Shown here piece after piece: positions 27,193 to 35,781 of a stretch of DNA of 64,000 nucleotides. Positions within the stretch are counted from its first letter, which is position 1. Each line of letters opens with the position of its first letter. Location of the stretch: contig NZ_RBWU01000002.1 of the NCBI RefSeq assembly GCF_003634705.1, forward strand, positions 1,116,001 through 1,180,000. Reading direction: 5' to 3'. The position numbers were made by a program, and so were the translations under genes. Below the pieces are notes generated by a model. The model saw only the letters and a list, made by a program, of their open reading frames with translations. It had not been told where the DNA came from and did no database searches. The DNA is from Actinomadura pelletieri DSM 43383. GTDB taxonomy: Bacteria; Actinomycetota; Actinomycetes; Streptosporangiales; Streptosporangiaceae.

Positions 27193-27231
27193 GGTTCTTG
27201 CAAGGCTGGTTCTTGTTCGGGACGGTTCTTG
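27193..27231. repeat. Three GGTTCTTG direct repeats
   Basis: GGTTCTTG occurs at 27193, 27208 and 27224, at 15- and 16-bp intervals, in the only sizeable gap of the MoxR/vWA operon. It may be an internal operator or an mRNA processing site. Confidence 0.35.
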
Positions 27232-27276
27232 CCCGGCGGCGCGAGCACGCGGCTCAGGGCCCGGCCGCCGCGGGGG

Positions 27277-28608
27277 TCACGGGAGGAAGTTCTTCAGCTC
27301 GTCCACCAGCTTCTGGATACGGCCGGAGATCACCGGGGTGCCGAGCCTCTTGAAGCGCTCCCGGAACCACGGATTCACGATCTGGGTGCCCGAGCTGGTC
27401 ACCGACCCGACCGGGATGAACTTCACCCCCGACCGGTGCACCGCCTCGATCCACTCGAAGAGCTGCGGGGGGTCGGACTCGTAGAAGTCCGAGATCCACA
27501 CCATCACCGTGTCGCGCGGATCGGTGATCTTCGGACGGGCCATGTTCATCGCCACCCGCCCGTCGGTGCCACCGCCGAGTTTGGTGCGCAGCAGCATCTC
27601 GAACGGGTCGTGGACCCATGGCGTCAGGTCCAGCGCACGCGTGTCGTAGGCGACCAGGTGGACGTCCACCTTCGGCAGCCCGGCGAAGATCGACGCCAGG
27701 ATCGTGCAGTTCACCATCGAGTCGACCATCGAGCCCGACTGGTCCACCACCACGATCATCTTCACGGGCGTGGTGCGCTTGGCGGTCTGCTTGTAGAACA
27801 GCCGGTCGACGTAGAGCCGCTCGTCCTCGGGGCTCCAGTTGGTGAGGTTCTTCCAGATCGTGCGGTCGATGTCGAGGTTGCGGAACACCCGCTTGGGCGG
27901 GACGGAGCGGTCGATGGTCCCCGACGAGGACTTCTCCACCTGTGTGCGCAGCACCTGGGCGACCTCGTCGACATACCGGCGGATCAGCGACTTGGCGTTG
28001 GCCAGCGCCACCCCCGACAGGTTGGCCTTGTCCCTTAGCAGCTGCTCGATCAGCGACATGCTCGGCGAGAGCTTGCCCGCCAGCTTCGGATCGGCCAGTA
28101 CCTCGCGCAACGCCATCCGCTTGACGAGGTCACCCTCCATCTCCGACAGGGGCCCCGCGAGTTCCTGCGCGCCCTCCTCACCGAGCGCCGCCTTCAGACA
28201 TGAGGCGTCCTTCTGCCAGGCCGCGAGCTGGGTCGCCGTCACATTGCCGTTGTCATTACCGGGCCCGAACACGTTGAGCAGCAGCTTCGACACCAGCGCG
28301 GCCCGCCGCACCTGCATGGCGGAGCCACCGGAGTCGTCCGCGGGCGCCATCAGGCCGTCGAACTCCGGCTCCAGCTCGGGGAACCGCTGGAAGACGTTGT
28401 CCATCGAGACGCCCGGGTCGAGCAGCGCCGGAGGCAACCCGAGGTCGTCGACGATCGCGACGCTGGCCGATTCGAGCGCGGGCTGCTCATCGGACGCGAA
28501 CAGCCGCGCCATCAGCCGCCAGTAGAGCACCTGCCGCCGGTTCGCGTCCGGCCCTTCCCCGGCCGCGGACGTGCGGACTCCGTGCGTCCCGTCTTCACCG
28601 CCGGTCAT
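27277..28608 (-). CDS. vWA-domain protein of the MoxR operon
   Basis: 443 aa. A helical N-terminal half of about 270 residues precedes a von Willebrand A domain with an intact metal site: IVVVDQSGSMVDS near residue 285, threonine in GGGTDGRVAMN and the later DFYESDPPQ. No signal peptide or membrane helix is seen, so it should be cytoplasmic, like other MoxR partners. The start overlaps the stop of the 464-aa gene (ATGA). It resembles E. coli YehP in context and architecture (inference). Confidence 0.92.
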   Translation of the reverse strand: MTGGEDGTHGVRTSAAGEGPDANRRQVLYWRLMARLFASDEQPALESASVAIVDDLGLPPALLDPGVSMDNVFQRFPELEPEFDGLMAPADDSGGSAMQVRRAALVSKLLLNVFGPGNDNGNVTATQLAAWQKDASCLKAALGEEGAQELAGPLSEMEGDLVKRMALREVLADPKLAGKLSPSMSLIEQLLRDKANLSGVALANAKSLIRRYVDEVAQVLRTQVEKSSSGTIDRSVPPKRVFRNLDIDRTIWKNLTNWSPEDERLYVDRLFYKQTAKRTTPVKMIVVVDQSGSMVDSMVNCTILASIFAGLPKVDVHLVAYDTRALDLTPWVHDPFEMLLRTKLGGGTDGRVAMNMARPKITDPRDTVMVWISDFYESDPPQLFEWIEAVHRSGVKFIPVGSVTSSGTQIVNPWFRERFKRLGTPVISGRIQKLVDELKNFLP

Positions 28609-29999
28609 TTCCGCAGCAGCCTTCCCGCGCGTTCGCGCAGCACGGCCACGGCGTCACCGGCGCGGGCCTCGGCCTTCACGACCTTCGGATCCGTCGGGCC
28701 GAGCGCCCAGTCACCCGTGTGCGCCTCGACCGGCTTCTTCTTGATCGTGGCCTGGAGCGCGAGGGGCTGGAGCAGCCACCGGCCGCCGTCCCGGCGCACC
28801 AGCCCGATGCAGGCCGTGGACGCCTTCACCAGCGCTGGTGTGATCGGTCCGCACGCCGGCAGCCGACCGCCGTCGATCTCCAGGGTGGTGCCGTCGAGCG
28901 AGACGGCGCCGTCGCCGTACTTATAACCCTCCAGCAGCACCGGCTCGGCGATGCGCACCGGATGCCGGTCCAGCGGCGGGACGGGTGGAGCGGTCGCCTC
29001 GCCCAGCCGGACCCGGGCCGTGGTGAACGGGTCGGCGGGCTCTCCGGCCCGCGCCGCGTCCTCTCGCCAGAGGAGGTCGCCGCCGGTGGTCAGCGGCATG
29101 TCCGCGACGTCCAGGACGCGCCGTTCGGCCAGCGCCGCCAGGAGCACGGGATAGGCGTTGAGCAGCCGCCACACCGCCGGGCCGACGATCGTGTCGACCT
29201 TCGCCGCCGCCACACCGGTGCGCACCAGCCGCGCTTCGCCGCCGTCCGCGGGCTCCAGCACCCCGTGGACCTGCACCTGGACGGCCGTCCCATGCTCCTG
29301 CACGTCCACGCCCAGCACCAGTAGCCGTCCCGACACCGGCTCCGCGCCGCCCGTCCACGACCCGGCGCGGGCGAGCAGGACGGCCCGCGTCCACAGGTCG
29401 GCCCAGCGCCGCTCGGGTACGCGATCCATGGTCGCGACCGGGCAGGACGCCCGCAGCTCCGAGGCAAGACCGTCGAGCAGCACCGCGAGCCGCCGCAGCG
29501 ACGGTTCACCCCACAGCCCCTCGATCGTCTGACCGGCCGCCGAGACCAGATCGTGGTCGACCCCGCGCCACCCGGCGATCGCCAGCTCGTGCAGCCACGA
29601 CCGCGCCCCGGCCAGCAGATTCTCCGGCGCCGTCCCGGCGCCGGGCTCGCCGGCGCGCTCCGCCCAGGGCGACCTCGACCTGCCCAGTGCGCCGTCGAGG
29701 CGTTCCAGCAGGGCGTCGTGGACGGCGCCGAGCAGCGCGGCCCGTCCGCCCGCCAGCGCCGCGAGCCGGTCGTCGCCGATCGACCCGGCGGCCACCTTCT
29801 CGGCCGCCTCGCCCACCGGTCCGCCGAGCGGCGAGCCGGCCAGCGCGCCCGCGAACGCCGCCAGCGCCGCCGCCTGCCGGTCGCCCATCCGCCCCAGACC
29901 GCCGGTGAGCGAGCCGTCGAACCCGGCCACAAGATCGAGCGCCTCGTCGACGGCCTCGGGCGCGCCGCCGACCAGTTCCCCCAACTGCACCGCGAGCAT
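28605..29999 (-). CDS. Unrecognised 464-aa protein of the MoxR/vWA operon
   Basis: Ala/Leu/Gly-rich helical N-terminal half (about 1-200) and a more beta-rich C-terminal half with VSGRLLVLGVDVQEHG, RLLNAYPVLLAALAERR and CIGLVRRDGGRWLLQPLALQ. No catalytic motif is recognised, and there is no signal peptide or membrane helix. It is coupled on both sides: TGATG with the SWIM-like gene and ATGA with the vWA gene. The position is where related operons carry an extra uncharacterised subunit. I do not assign a named family. Confidence 0.85.
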   Translation of the reverse strand: MLAVQLGELVGGAPEAVDEALDLVAGFDGSLTGGLGRMGDRQAAALAAFAGALAGSPLGGPVGEAAEKVAAGSIGDDRLAALAGGRAALLGAVHDALLERLDGALGRSRSPWAERAGEPGAGTAPENLLAGARSWLHELAIAGWRGVDHDLVSAAGQTIEGLWGEPSLRRLAVLLDGLASELRASCPVATMDRVPERRWADLWTRAVLLARAGSWTGGAEPVSGRLLVLGVDVQEHGTAVQVQVHGVLEPADGGEARLVRTGVAAAKVDTIVGPAVWRLLNAYPVLLAALAERRVLDVADMPLTTGGDLLWREDAARAGEPADPFTTARVRLGEATAPPVPPLDRHPVRIAEPVLLEGYKYGDGAVSLDGTTLEIDGGRLPACGPITPALVKASTACIGLVRRDGGRWLLQPLALQATIKKKPVEAHTGDWALGPTDPKVVKAEARAGDAVAVLRERAGRLLRK

Positions 30000-30577
30000 C
30001 AGCCCACCGCCCCCGCCGCCGGAAACCAGTGCAGCTCGGGGACCGGCTCGGTGCTCTCCGGTACCTCCAGGTAGGCGAGATGCCGCAGGAACCGGCTGAA
30101 CACCGCCGCAGCGGGTGCCGGGTCCTTGTGACTGTTCAGGCAGTCGATGAGGTCCTTGCCCTCACCGACCTCGACGCGCAGGTAGCGCGCGACCCGTTCC
30201 TGCCCGTACTGGCGGATTCCCTCCGTCACCAGGGCGTCGAGGTGCTTGCAGAGATAGAAATCGGTCAGCCCGCCGCACGGCCGGTTGTTGTTGGTACTGC
30301 AACTGTTGCCGTGCGTTCCGGCCGTGATGGACGAGACGTACACGCGGGACACGTCGGACCCGCTCGACACCACGCCCTGCAACCGACCGTCCGCCATTTC
30401 GACGAACGGCACCTTCGCAAGCTTCCGTGCCTGGACGGGCGGCACCACCCGCACGGTACTGCGCCGCTCCCACGCGCCGTCGTCCTCGTCCAAGACCCAT
30501 GACCTCCAACCGGCCGTCGCGATGATGCGCCCGATGATGTCGACCGCCACCGACAGAATCCGGCGTCCGTCTGTCAT
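29999..30577 (-). CDS. SWIM-like zinc-binding protein
   Basis: 192 aa, first gene of the operon. A possible zinc site is NSCSTNNNRPCGG followed by FYLCKHLDAL; the closing Cys-x-His and helix are typical of SWIM fingers, while the first Cys pair is more widely spaced than the classical CxC. The preceding strands (SDVSRVYVSSI) suit the fold. SWIM proteins bind nucleic acid or proteins, and E. coli YehQ is the counterpart in the yeh operon (family knowledge). The stop overlaps the next start as TGATG. Confidence 0.8.
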   Translation of the reverse strand: MTDGRRILSVAVDIIGRIIATAGWRSWVLDEDDGAWERRSTVRVVPPVQARKLAKVPFVEMADGRLQGVVSSGSDVSRVYVSSITAGTHGNSCSTNNNRPCGGLTDFYLCKHLDALVTEGIRQYGQERVARYLRVEVGEGKDLIDCLNSHKDPAPAAAVFSRFLRHLAYLEVPESTEPVPELHWFPAAGAVG

Positions 30578-30922
30578 GGATCTTGAGCCGGTCGGCCGTA
30601 GAACACGCGGAGGTCGACGAGCAGCAGGTCAGGGGTCTCCAGCGCCGCGTACTCCCGCCCGCAGGCTACCGGTGAGCAAGGTGAGAACGTCCCTTGTCAA
30701 CGCCGTACCTCGTATGAGGCGACGCCGGTGGACGAGGCGCCGTCCTGGATCGGGGCCTACGGCGCCGGGCTCGTCGATCTGACGGCCTCCGCCGGGCTCC
30801 GCCCGGTAGGCCGCGCCTTTGGCTGAGCGGTCGTCCGGCGGCGACCGCGATGCTCCGGGGCGGCGGGTCCCTGCCTGGCCCGGAGCAGGCACGCCCAGTC
30901 GAGCCGCTCGTGGAGCCGGAGG
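30578..30922. other. Gene-free interval upstream of the MoxR operon
   Basis: About 345 bp. Short open frames here have no conserved motif or ribosome site. A minus-strand stretch near 30590-30660 reads YAALETPDLLLVDLRVFYG and could be a decayed gene end, but I cannot name it. The promoter of the five-gene operon should lie here; no clear -35/-10 pair was found. Confidence 0.4.
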
Positions 30923-31555
30923 TCAGTACTGGTTCGTTCGGGCGTCCTGGGCGAGGGCATCGTCGATCGATGCCGTGGACATCTCCTTGAGGCCCAGGTG
31001 GTCTTTGGCGATCCGTCCGAGAGTGGGCAGGGTGCTGCGGTCCGGCCAGGTTTCGGGATCCCACAGGGACGCGCGCAGGAACGCCTTCGCGCAGTGCATA
31101 TAAAGCTCGTCGACCTCGACGAGGAGGGCGAGGCGCGGTCGCTTGCCCTTGACGGTCAGGTCGTCGAAGAACGGCGCGTCGGAGACGAGCGTCGCGCGTC
31201 CGTTCACGCGCAGCGTCTCGTTCATTCCCGGCACGATGAACAGCAGCCCGGCGTGGGGGTTGTGCAGCACGTTGCGGAGACTGTCGACCCGGTGGTTGCC
31301 GGGACGGTCGGCGAGCGCCAGCCGGTGGTCGTCCAGGACCAGCACCGATCCGGCGGGGTCCCCGCGAGGCGAGACGTCGCAGGTCCCGTCCGGGTTGGAG
31401 GTCGCCAGCAGGACGAACGGCGAGTGCGCGATGATCGTGCGCGCGTGTTCGTCGATCCGGCCGATGTCCTTGTCCCAGATGAGCTGCGCGGGCGGTTCGA
31501 TGATCTCCCGGAGTTCCGCCTCGGTGCGCACCGTCTGGATCTTGGAGGGCTTCAC
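30923..31555 (-). CDS. PPOX-class FMN-dependent flavoprotein (MSMEG_1061 type)
   Basis: 210 aa with the split-barrel flavin fold: FVLLATSNPDGTCDVSPRGD, VLVLDDHRLALADRPGN, LFIVPGMNETLRVNGRA and a C-terminal ELYMHCAKAFLRASLWDP. This combination matches the MSMEG_1061 family of F420/FMN-type proteins of unknown substrate. GTG 31555 (KPSKIQTVRTEAELRE) is chosen from the conserved N-terminus; the much longer open frame upstream is an AraC shadow. It is divergent from the AraC regulator across 81 bp. Confidence 0.9.
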   Translation of the reverse strand: MKPSKIQTVRTEAELREIIEPPAQLIWDKDIGRIDEHARTIIAHSPFVLLATSNPDGTCDVSPRGDPAGSVLVLDDHRLALADRPGNHRVDSLRNVLHNPHAGLLFIVPGMNETLRVNGRATLVSDAPFFDDLTVKGKRPRLALLVEVDELYMHCAKAFLRASLWDPETWPDRSTLPTLGRIAKDHLGLKEMSTASIDDALAQDARTNQY

Positions 31556-31603
31556 GGCCCAACAGTATGCGGGCCCACGCCGCCACCTTGCCGCCAGGGT
31601 GCC

Positions 31604-31609
31604 TAGAAT
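31604..31609 (+). promoter_or_regulatory. -10 box TAGAAT of the AraC gene
   Basis: TAGAAT ends seven bases before ATG 31617, placing the expected transcription start at that ATG. No good -35 is present, so an activator may be needed. Confidence 0.5.
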
Positions 31610-31616
31610 GCCGCTT

Positions 31617-31640
31617 ATGTCCGACCGTGTACTTCCGTGA
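31617..31640 (+). CDS. Possible leaderless leader peptide MSDRVLP
   Basis: A seven-codon frame starts at the predicted transcription start and ends in TGA 31638-31640, which overlaps the GTG start of the AraC gene (GTGA). No Shine-Dalgarno precedes the AraC GTG, so translation of this mini-ORF could deliver ribosomes to it. Too short to be confirmed by homology. Confidence 0.35.
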   Translation: MSDRVLP

Positions 31641-32410
31641 CCAGGGAGTTCCGCGCGCTGCCCACCCTGGCGGCGGGACCGGTCGAGATGCCGTCGGCGA
31701 TCCAGAGCTGGGCCGAGGACTTCACCCGCGACATCGTCTGGAACGAGCATTCCCATCCGTTCCATGAGCTGCTCTGGAACGAGCGGGGTGCGTCGACGTT
31801 CGTGGTGGGGTCGCGGATCTGGACGGTCACCTCCACCGTGGGCCTGTGGGTGCCCGCGGGCACGCTGCATTCCGGCTCGGCGTCCGCGGGCACTCGGTGT
31901 CGGGCCGGATTCTTCGGGTTCGGCGCCACGTCCTCGATCTCCCCGACACCGGTCGGTGTCGAGATCACACCGCTCCTGCGGTTGCTGCTGGAGCGGCTCG
32001 CCGACACGGAACTGGCACCCGAGTCGCGGGCGGTGACCGAGGCGATGGTGGTGGACGTCCTGGTCCCGTCCCCGCGCGAGCTGCTCGTGCAGATGCCCGC
32101 CGGCGGGTTGTTGCGGCCGATCGCCGACGCCGTCCGGAGGCATCCGGGCGACCAGCGGACGCTGGCGGACTGGGCGGTCCGGCTCGGGGTGAGCGCTCGT
32201 ACGATCAGCCGCGCGTTCAACGACGAGACGGGCATGAGCTTCGTGCGGTGGGTCGCGAGGGTACGCGCCCAACACGCGATCGAGTTGCTCGCCCGGGGCT
32301 GGGAGATCGACGCCGTCGCCGAGGAGGTCGGCTACCGCTCGGCGAGCGCGTTCGGCGCAGCCTTCCGGCGGACGACCGGGCTGACCCCGGGAGCGTTCCG
32401 CGCGCGCTGA
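31637..32410 (+). CDS. AraC-family regulator with cupin-like sensor domain
   Basis: 257 aa. The N-terminal cupin-like half has VWNEHSHPFHELLWNERG (His-rich strand) and LWVPAGTLHSG. The C-terminal double HTH has TLADWAVRLGVSARTISRAF and the conserved second half IDAVAEEVGYRSASAFGAAF with FRRTTGLTPGAFR. It lies directly upstream of an iron-siderophore importer and is followed by two 21-bp-spaced direct repeats, the spacing AraC dimers use. It probably activates the importer when ligand is present (inference). Confidence 0.92.
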   Translation: MTREFRALPTLAAGPVEMPSAIQSWAEDFTRDIVWNEHSHPFHELLWNERGASTFVVGSRIWTVTSTVGLWVPAGTLHSGSASAGTRCRAGFFGFGATSSISPTPVGVEITPLLRLLLERLADTELAPESRAVTEAMVVDVLVPSPRELLVQMPAGGLLRPIADAVRRHPGDQRTLADWAVRLGVSARTISRAFNDETGMSFVRWVARVRAQHAIELLARGWEIDAVAEEVGYRSASAFGAAFRRTTGLTPGAFRAR

Positions 32411-32443
32411 CCCGTCCGGGACGCCGGTACCCGCACCCCACGG

Positions 32444-32472
32444 TGTCCGAAGCTCTACAACGGATGTCCGAA
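32444..32472 (+). promoter_or_regulatory. 21-bp-spaced direct repeats TGTCCGAA
   Basis: TGTCCGAA at 32444-32451 and again at 32465-32472, both preceded by CGG. The 21-bp period is two helical turns, typical of AraC-family half sites, and the pair lies between the AraC gene and the iron box. Confidence 0.5.
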
Positions 32473-32517
32473 ACGGCTGATTGCGACAGACCGTACGCCT
32501 CTTCTAAGGTGCGAGCA

Positions 32518-32536
32518 AGGTAAGGCTTGCCTAACT
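32518..32536 (+). promoter_or_regulatory. IdeR/DmdR-type iron box
   Basis: AGGTAAGGCTTGCCTAACT closely matches the actinobacterial 19-bp iron box (TTAGGTTAGGCTAACCTAA type). It lies 104 bp before the siderophore-binding lipoprotein and would repress it when iron is sufficient. Confidence 0.8.
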
Positions 32537-32639
32537 AGCATCGTCTTGCGGCGGTACGGTGGACCGCTCCACGGACGCACACCCGCGATCCAGACGTGCG
32601 AGGGCCGGCACCAACGGATTTCTGGAAGTGGAGTACGGA

Positions 32640-33671
32640 GTGAAGCGGCTACACGGCCTTCGCGTCATCGCGGTGCTGGTCGTCCTGCTGGGCGGCCTCA
32701 TGGCCTGCGGCGACTCGAAGGAGACGAAGAAGAGCGGCGCGAGCGCCGACGCCGGCACGTTCCCCATGACGATCAAGCACGCGCTGGGGACGGTCACCAT
32801 CAAGGAGAAGCCGAAGCGGGTGGCGACGGTCAACTGGGCCAACCACGAGGTGCCCCTGGCGCTCGGCGTCGTCCCGGTCGGGATGGCCTCCGCGGACTTC
32901 GGCGACGACAACGGCGACGGTCTCCTGCCGTGGGTGGACAAGCGACTGAAGGACCTCAACGCCAAGACGCCCGTGCTGTTCGACGAGACCGACGGCATCG
33001 ACTTCGAGGCCGTCGCCGACACCAGGCCGGACGTGATCCTGGCCGGCTACTCGGGTCTGACCAAGAAGGACTACGACACCCTGAGCGAGATCGCTCCCGT
33101 GGTGGCCTACCCGGACGCCCCGTGGGCGACCCCGTGGCGCGAGATCATCCGGATCAACAGCAGGGCGATCGGGCTCGCCGCCGAGGGCGAGAAGCTGATC
33201 ACCGACCTGGAGGGCCAGATCAACGGGGTCGTCGCGAAGCACCCGCAGGTCAAGGGCAAGTCGGTGATGTTCCTCGCGCACGTCGACGTCAACGATCTGA
33301 GCCAGATCGGCTTCTACACCACCCACGACACCCGCACGCTGTTCTTCAAGGATCTCGGGATGACGATTCCGGGCAGCGTCGCCGAGGCGTCCAAGGGCAC
33401 CGACAAGTTCCTGCTGACCCGTAGCGCCGAGCAGATCGACGCGTTCGACGACGTCGACATCATCGTCGGGTACGGCGACGACGGCCTGCTGCAGAAGCTG
33501 CGCAAGGACCCGCTCCTGTCGAAGATCCCGGCGGTGGAGCGCGGCGCGGTGTACATGCTGCCCGGGAGCAAGCCCCTCGGAACCGCCGCTAACCCGACGC
33601 CCCTGGCGATCTCCTGGGTGCTGGAGGACTACGTCACGGCGCTCGCCGAGGCCGCCGGCAAGGTCAAGTGA
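32640..33671 (+). CDS. Iron-siderophore-binding lipoprotein (FecB/FhuD type)
   Basis: 343 aa from GTG 32640. The start is set by the lipoprotein signal KRLHGLRVIAVLVVLLGG ending in the lipobox LMAC, with GGAG upstream; the longer frame adds a non-conserved segment. The periplasmic-binding-protein class III fold shows in PKRVATVNWANHEVPLALGV, RPDVILAGYSGLTKKDY and VDIIVGYGDDG. It captures a ferric siderophore outside the membrane for the two permeases that follow. The stop overlaps the permease GTG. Regulated by the iron box and probably the AraC protein. Confidence 0.95.
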   Translation: MKRLHGLRVIAVLVVLLGGLMACGDSKETKKSGASADAGTFPMTIKHALGTVTIKEKPKRVATVNWANHEVPLALGVVPVGMASADFGDDNGDGLLPWVDKRLKDLNAKTPVLFDETDGIDFEAVADTRPDVILAGYSGLTKKDYDTLSEIAPVVAYPDAPWATPWREIIRINSRAIGLAAEGEKLITDLEGQINGVVAKHPQVKGKSVMFLAHVDVNDLSQIGFYTTHDTRTLFFKDLGMTIPGSVAEASKGTDKFLLTRSAEQIDAFDDVDIIVGYGDDGLLQKLRKDPLLSKIPAVERGAVYMLPGSKPLGTAANPTPLAISWVLEDYVTALAEAAGKVK

Positions 33672-34735
33672 CACCGTCCGTCCACACCGACCGGTCGGTC
33701 TCCATCGACCGTCCGCCGGACGCCGCTCTCCTCGTGCGGCGTCCGGCGCGCGTCCGGGTCCTGTGGCTCGCGGTCCTGCTCATGGTCCTGGCGGTGCTCA
33801 TGGCGGCGTCCGTGGTCTTCGGGTCGCGCGACGTCGCCTGGTCCGACGTCTGGACGGCGCTCGGCGGCGCGGACGAGTCCCTCGGGCAGGCGGCGGTGGC
33901 CAAGCGGATACCGCGCACCCTGCTCGCGGTGACGGTCGGCGCCGCCCTCGGCCTGTCCGGCGCCGTCATGCAGGGCGTGACCCGCAACCCGCTCGCCGAC
34001 CCCGGGATCCTGGGCATCAACATGGGCGCGTCCCTGGCCGTGGTCACCGCGGTCGCGTTCTTCGGGCTCGCGTCCCCGACCGGGTACATCTGGGTCGCGA
34101 TGGCGGGCGCCGCCGGCTCGGCCGTCTTCGTGTACACGGTCGGATCCCTGGGACGCGGCGGCGCCACCCCGTTCAAGGTCGCGCTCGCCGGTGCCGCCAC
34201 ATCGGCGGCGTTCGCGTCGCTGGTCAGCGCGGTCGTGCTGCCGCGCAACGACATCGCCGGGGGTTTCCGGCTCTGGCAGATCGGCGGGGTGGGCGGCGGG
34301 TCCTACGAACGGATCGGGCAGGTGCTGCCGTTCCTCGCCGCCGGGTTCGCGCTGTGCCTGCTGTCCGCGCGGGCGCTGAACTCCCTGGCCCTGGGCGACG
34401 AACTCGCCGCCGGGCTCGGTGAGCGCGTCGCCGTCGTCCGCGCCGTGGCCGCCCTCGGCGCCGTCGTGCTGTGCGGCGCGTCCACGGCCGTCGCCGGGCC
34501 GATCGGTTTCGTCGGGCTCGTCGTCCCGCACGCGTGCCGGCTGCTCGTCGGCGTGGACCACCGCTGGCTGCTGCCGTTCTCCGCCCTGGCCGGCGCCGCG
34601 CTGCTCACCGCCGCCGACGTCGTCGGACGCGTGGTGGCCCGTCCCGCGGACATCGAGGTGGGCATCGTGACCGCGCTGATCGGCGGCCCGTTCTTCATCC
34701 ATATCGTCCGCCGGCAGAAGGTGCGTGAGTTGTGA
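33668..34735 (+). CDS. FecCD-family siderophore permease 1
   Basis: 355-aa membrane protein, about ten helices. The family signatures are KRIPRTLLAVTVGAALGLSG, GVTRNPLADPGILGINMGAS and the cytoplasmic coupling loop region LGDELAAGLGERV, then PIGFVGLVVPHACRLLVG. The GTG start overlaps the lipoprotein stop (GTGA), and the stop overlaps the second permease. It forms the heterodimeric channel with the next gene product. Confidence 0.95.
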   Translation: MTPSVHTDRSVSIDRPPDAALLVRRPARVRVLWLAVLLMVLAVLMAASVVFGSRDVAWSDVWTALGGADESLGQAAVAKRIPRTLLAVTVGAALGLSGAVMQGVTRNPLADPGILGINMGASLAVVTAVAFFGLASPTGYIWVAMAGAAGSAVFVYTVGSLGRGGATPFKVALAGAATSAAFASLVSAVVLPRNDIAGGFRLWQIGGVGGGSYERIGQVLPFLAAGFALCLLSARALNSLALGDELAAGLGERVAVVRAVAALGAVVLCGASTAVAGPIGFVGLVVPHACRLLVGVDHRWLLPFSALAGAALLTAADVVGRVVARPADIEVGIVTALIGGPFFIHIVRRQKVREL

Positions 34736-35781
34736 CCGCCACCGGTGTCCCGGTGTCCGCAGTCCGGGCCGTCGCCCACGGCCGTCGCCGGCGCGCCACC
34801 CGCCGCCGACTGGTCGTCGTGACGCTGGCGCTGCTCGTCGCCGCCGGGTTCGCCGTGACCCTCATGGTCGGGCACACCTTCTACCCGCCCGGCGAGGTGG
34901 TCCGTGTCGTGCTCGGCGAACAGGTGTCCGGGGCGTCCTTCACGGTCGGACGGCTCCGGCTGCCACGAGCCGTCCTCGCCGTCACCGCTGGCTTCGCGTT
35001 CGGACTCGGCGGCGTCACCTTCCAGACGATGCTCCGCAACCCCCTGGCCAGCCCCGACATCATCGGCATCAGCTCGGGGGCGAGCGCCGCGGCGGCCATC
35101 GCGATCGTGTCGCTGTCGCTCGGCGGAACCCAGGTGTCGGTCCTGGCGATCGCCGCCGCGCTCTCCGTCGCCCTGCTGATGTACACGCTCGCGTTCCGCG
35201 ACGGCGTCGCCGGGACACGGCTCATCCTGATCGGCATCGGGATCTCCGCGATGCTCGACAGCGTCACCTCCTATGTCCTGTCACGGGCCGCCGAGTGGGA
35301 CCTCCAGGAGGCCATGCGCTGGCTGACCGGCAGCCTCAACGGCACCACCTGGGCGCAGGCGCTGCCCGCCGTCGTCGCGGTGGCCGTGCTCACCCCGGTC
35401 CTGCTGTCCCTGGCGCGCGACCTGTCGGCGCTGCGGCTCGGCGACGACACCGCCGCCGCGCTCGGCGTCCGGACCGAACGCACCCGCCTCGCGGTCATCG
35501 TCGCCGCCGTCGGCCTGATCGCCTTCGCCACCGCGGCGGCCGGGCCGATCGCCTTCGTGGCGTTCCTGTCCGGCCCCATCGCGGCCCGGCTCGTCGGCGT
35601 GGGCGGCTCCCTGCTCCTGCCCGCCGGACTCGTCGGCGCCCTTCTCGTCCTCGCCGCCGACTTCACCGGGCAGTTCGCCTTCGACACCCGCTACCCGGTC
35701 GGGGTCGTCACCGGCGTCCTCGGGGCGCCGTACCTGGTGTTCCTGATCGTCCGCACCCATCGGGCCGGAGGCTCGCTGTGA
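34732..35781 (+). CDS. FecCD-family siderophore permease 2
   Basis: 349 aa, paralogous to permease 1. It has RLRLPRAVLAVTAGFAFGLGG, MLRNPLASPDIIGISSGAS, LGDDTAAALGVRTERTR and PIAFVAFLSGPIAARLVG. The GTG start at 34732 overlaps the previous stop, and its own stop overlaps the ATPase GTG, so all four importer genes are translationally coupled. A short basic N-terminal extension (RRRRATRRRL) anchors the first helix on the cytoplasmic side. Confidence 0.95.
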   Translation: MTATGVPVSAVRAVAHGRRRRATRRRLVVVTLALLVAAGFAVTLMVGHTFYPPGEVVRVVLGEQVSGASFTVGRLRLPRAVLAVTAGFAFGLGGVTFQTMLRNPLASPDIIGISSGASAAAAIAIVSLSLGGTQVSVLAIAAALSVALLMYTLAFRDGVAGTRLILIGIGISAMLDSVTSYVLSRAAEWDLQEAMRWLTGSLNGTTWAQALPAVVAVAVLTPVLLSLARDLSALRLGDDTAAALGVRTERTRLAVIVAAVGLIAFATAAAGPIAFVAFLSGPIAARLVGVGGSLLLPAGLVGALLVLAADFTGQFAFDTRYPVGVVTGVLGAPYLVFLIVRTHRAGGSL

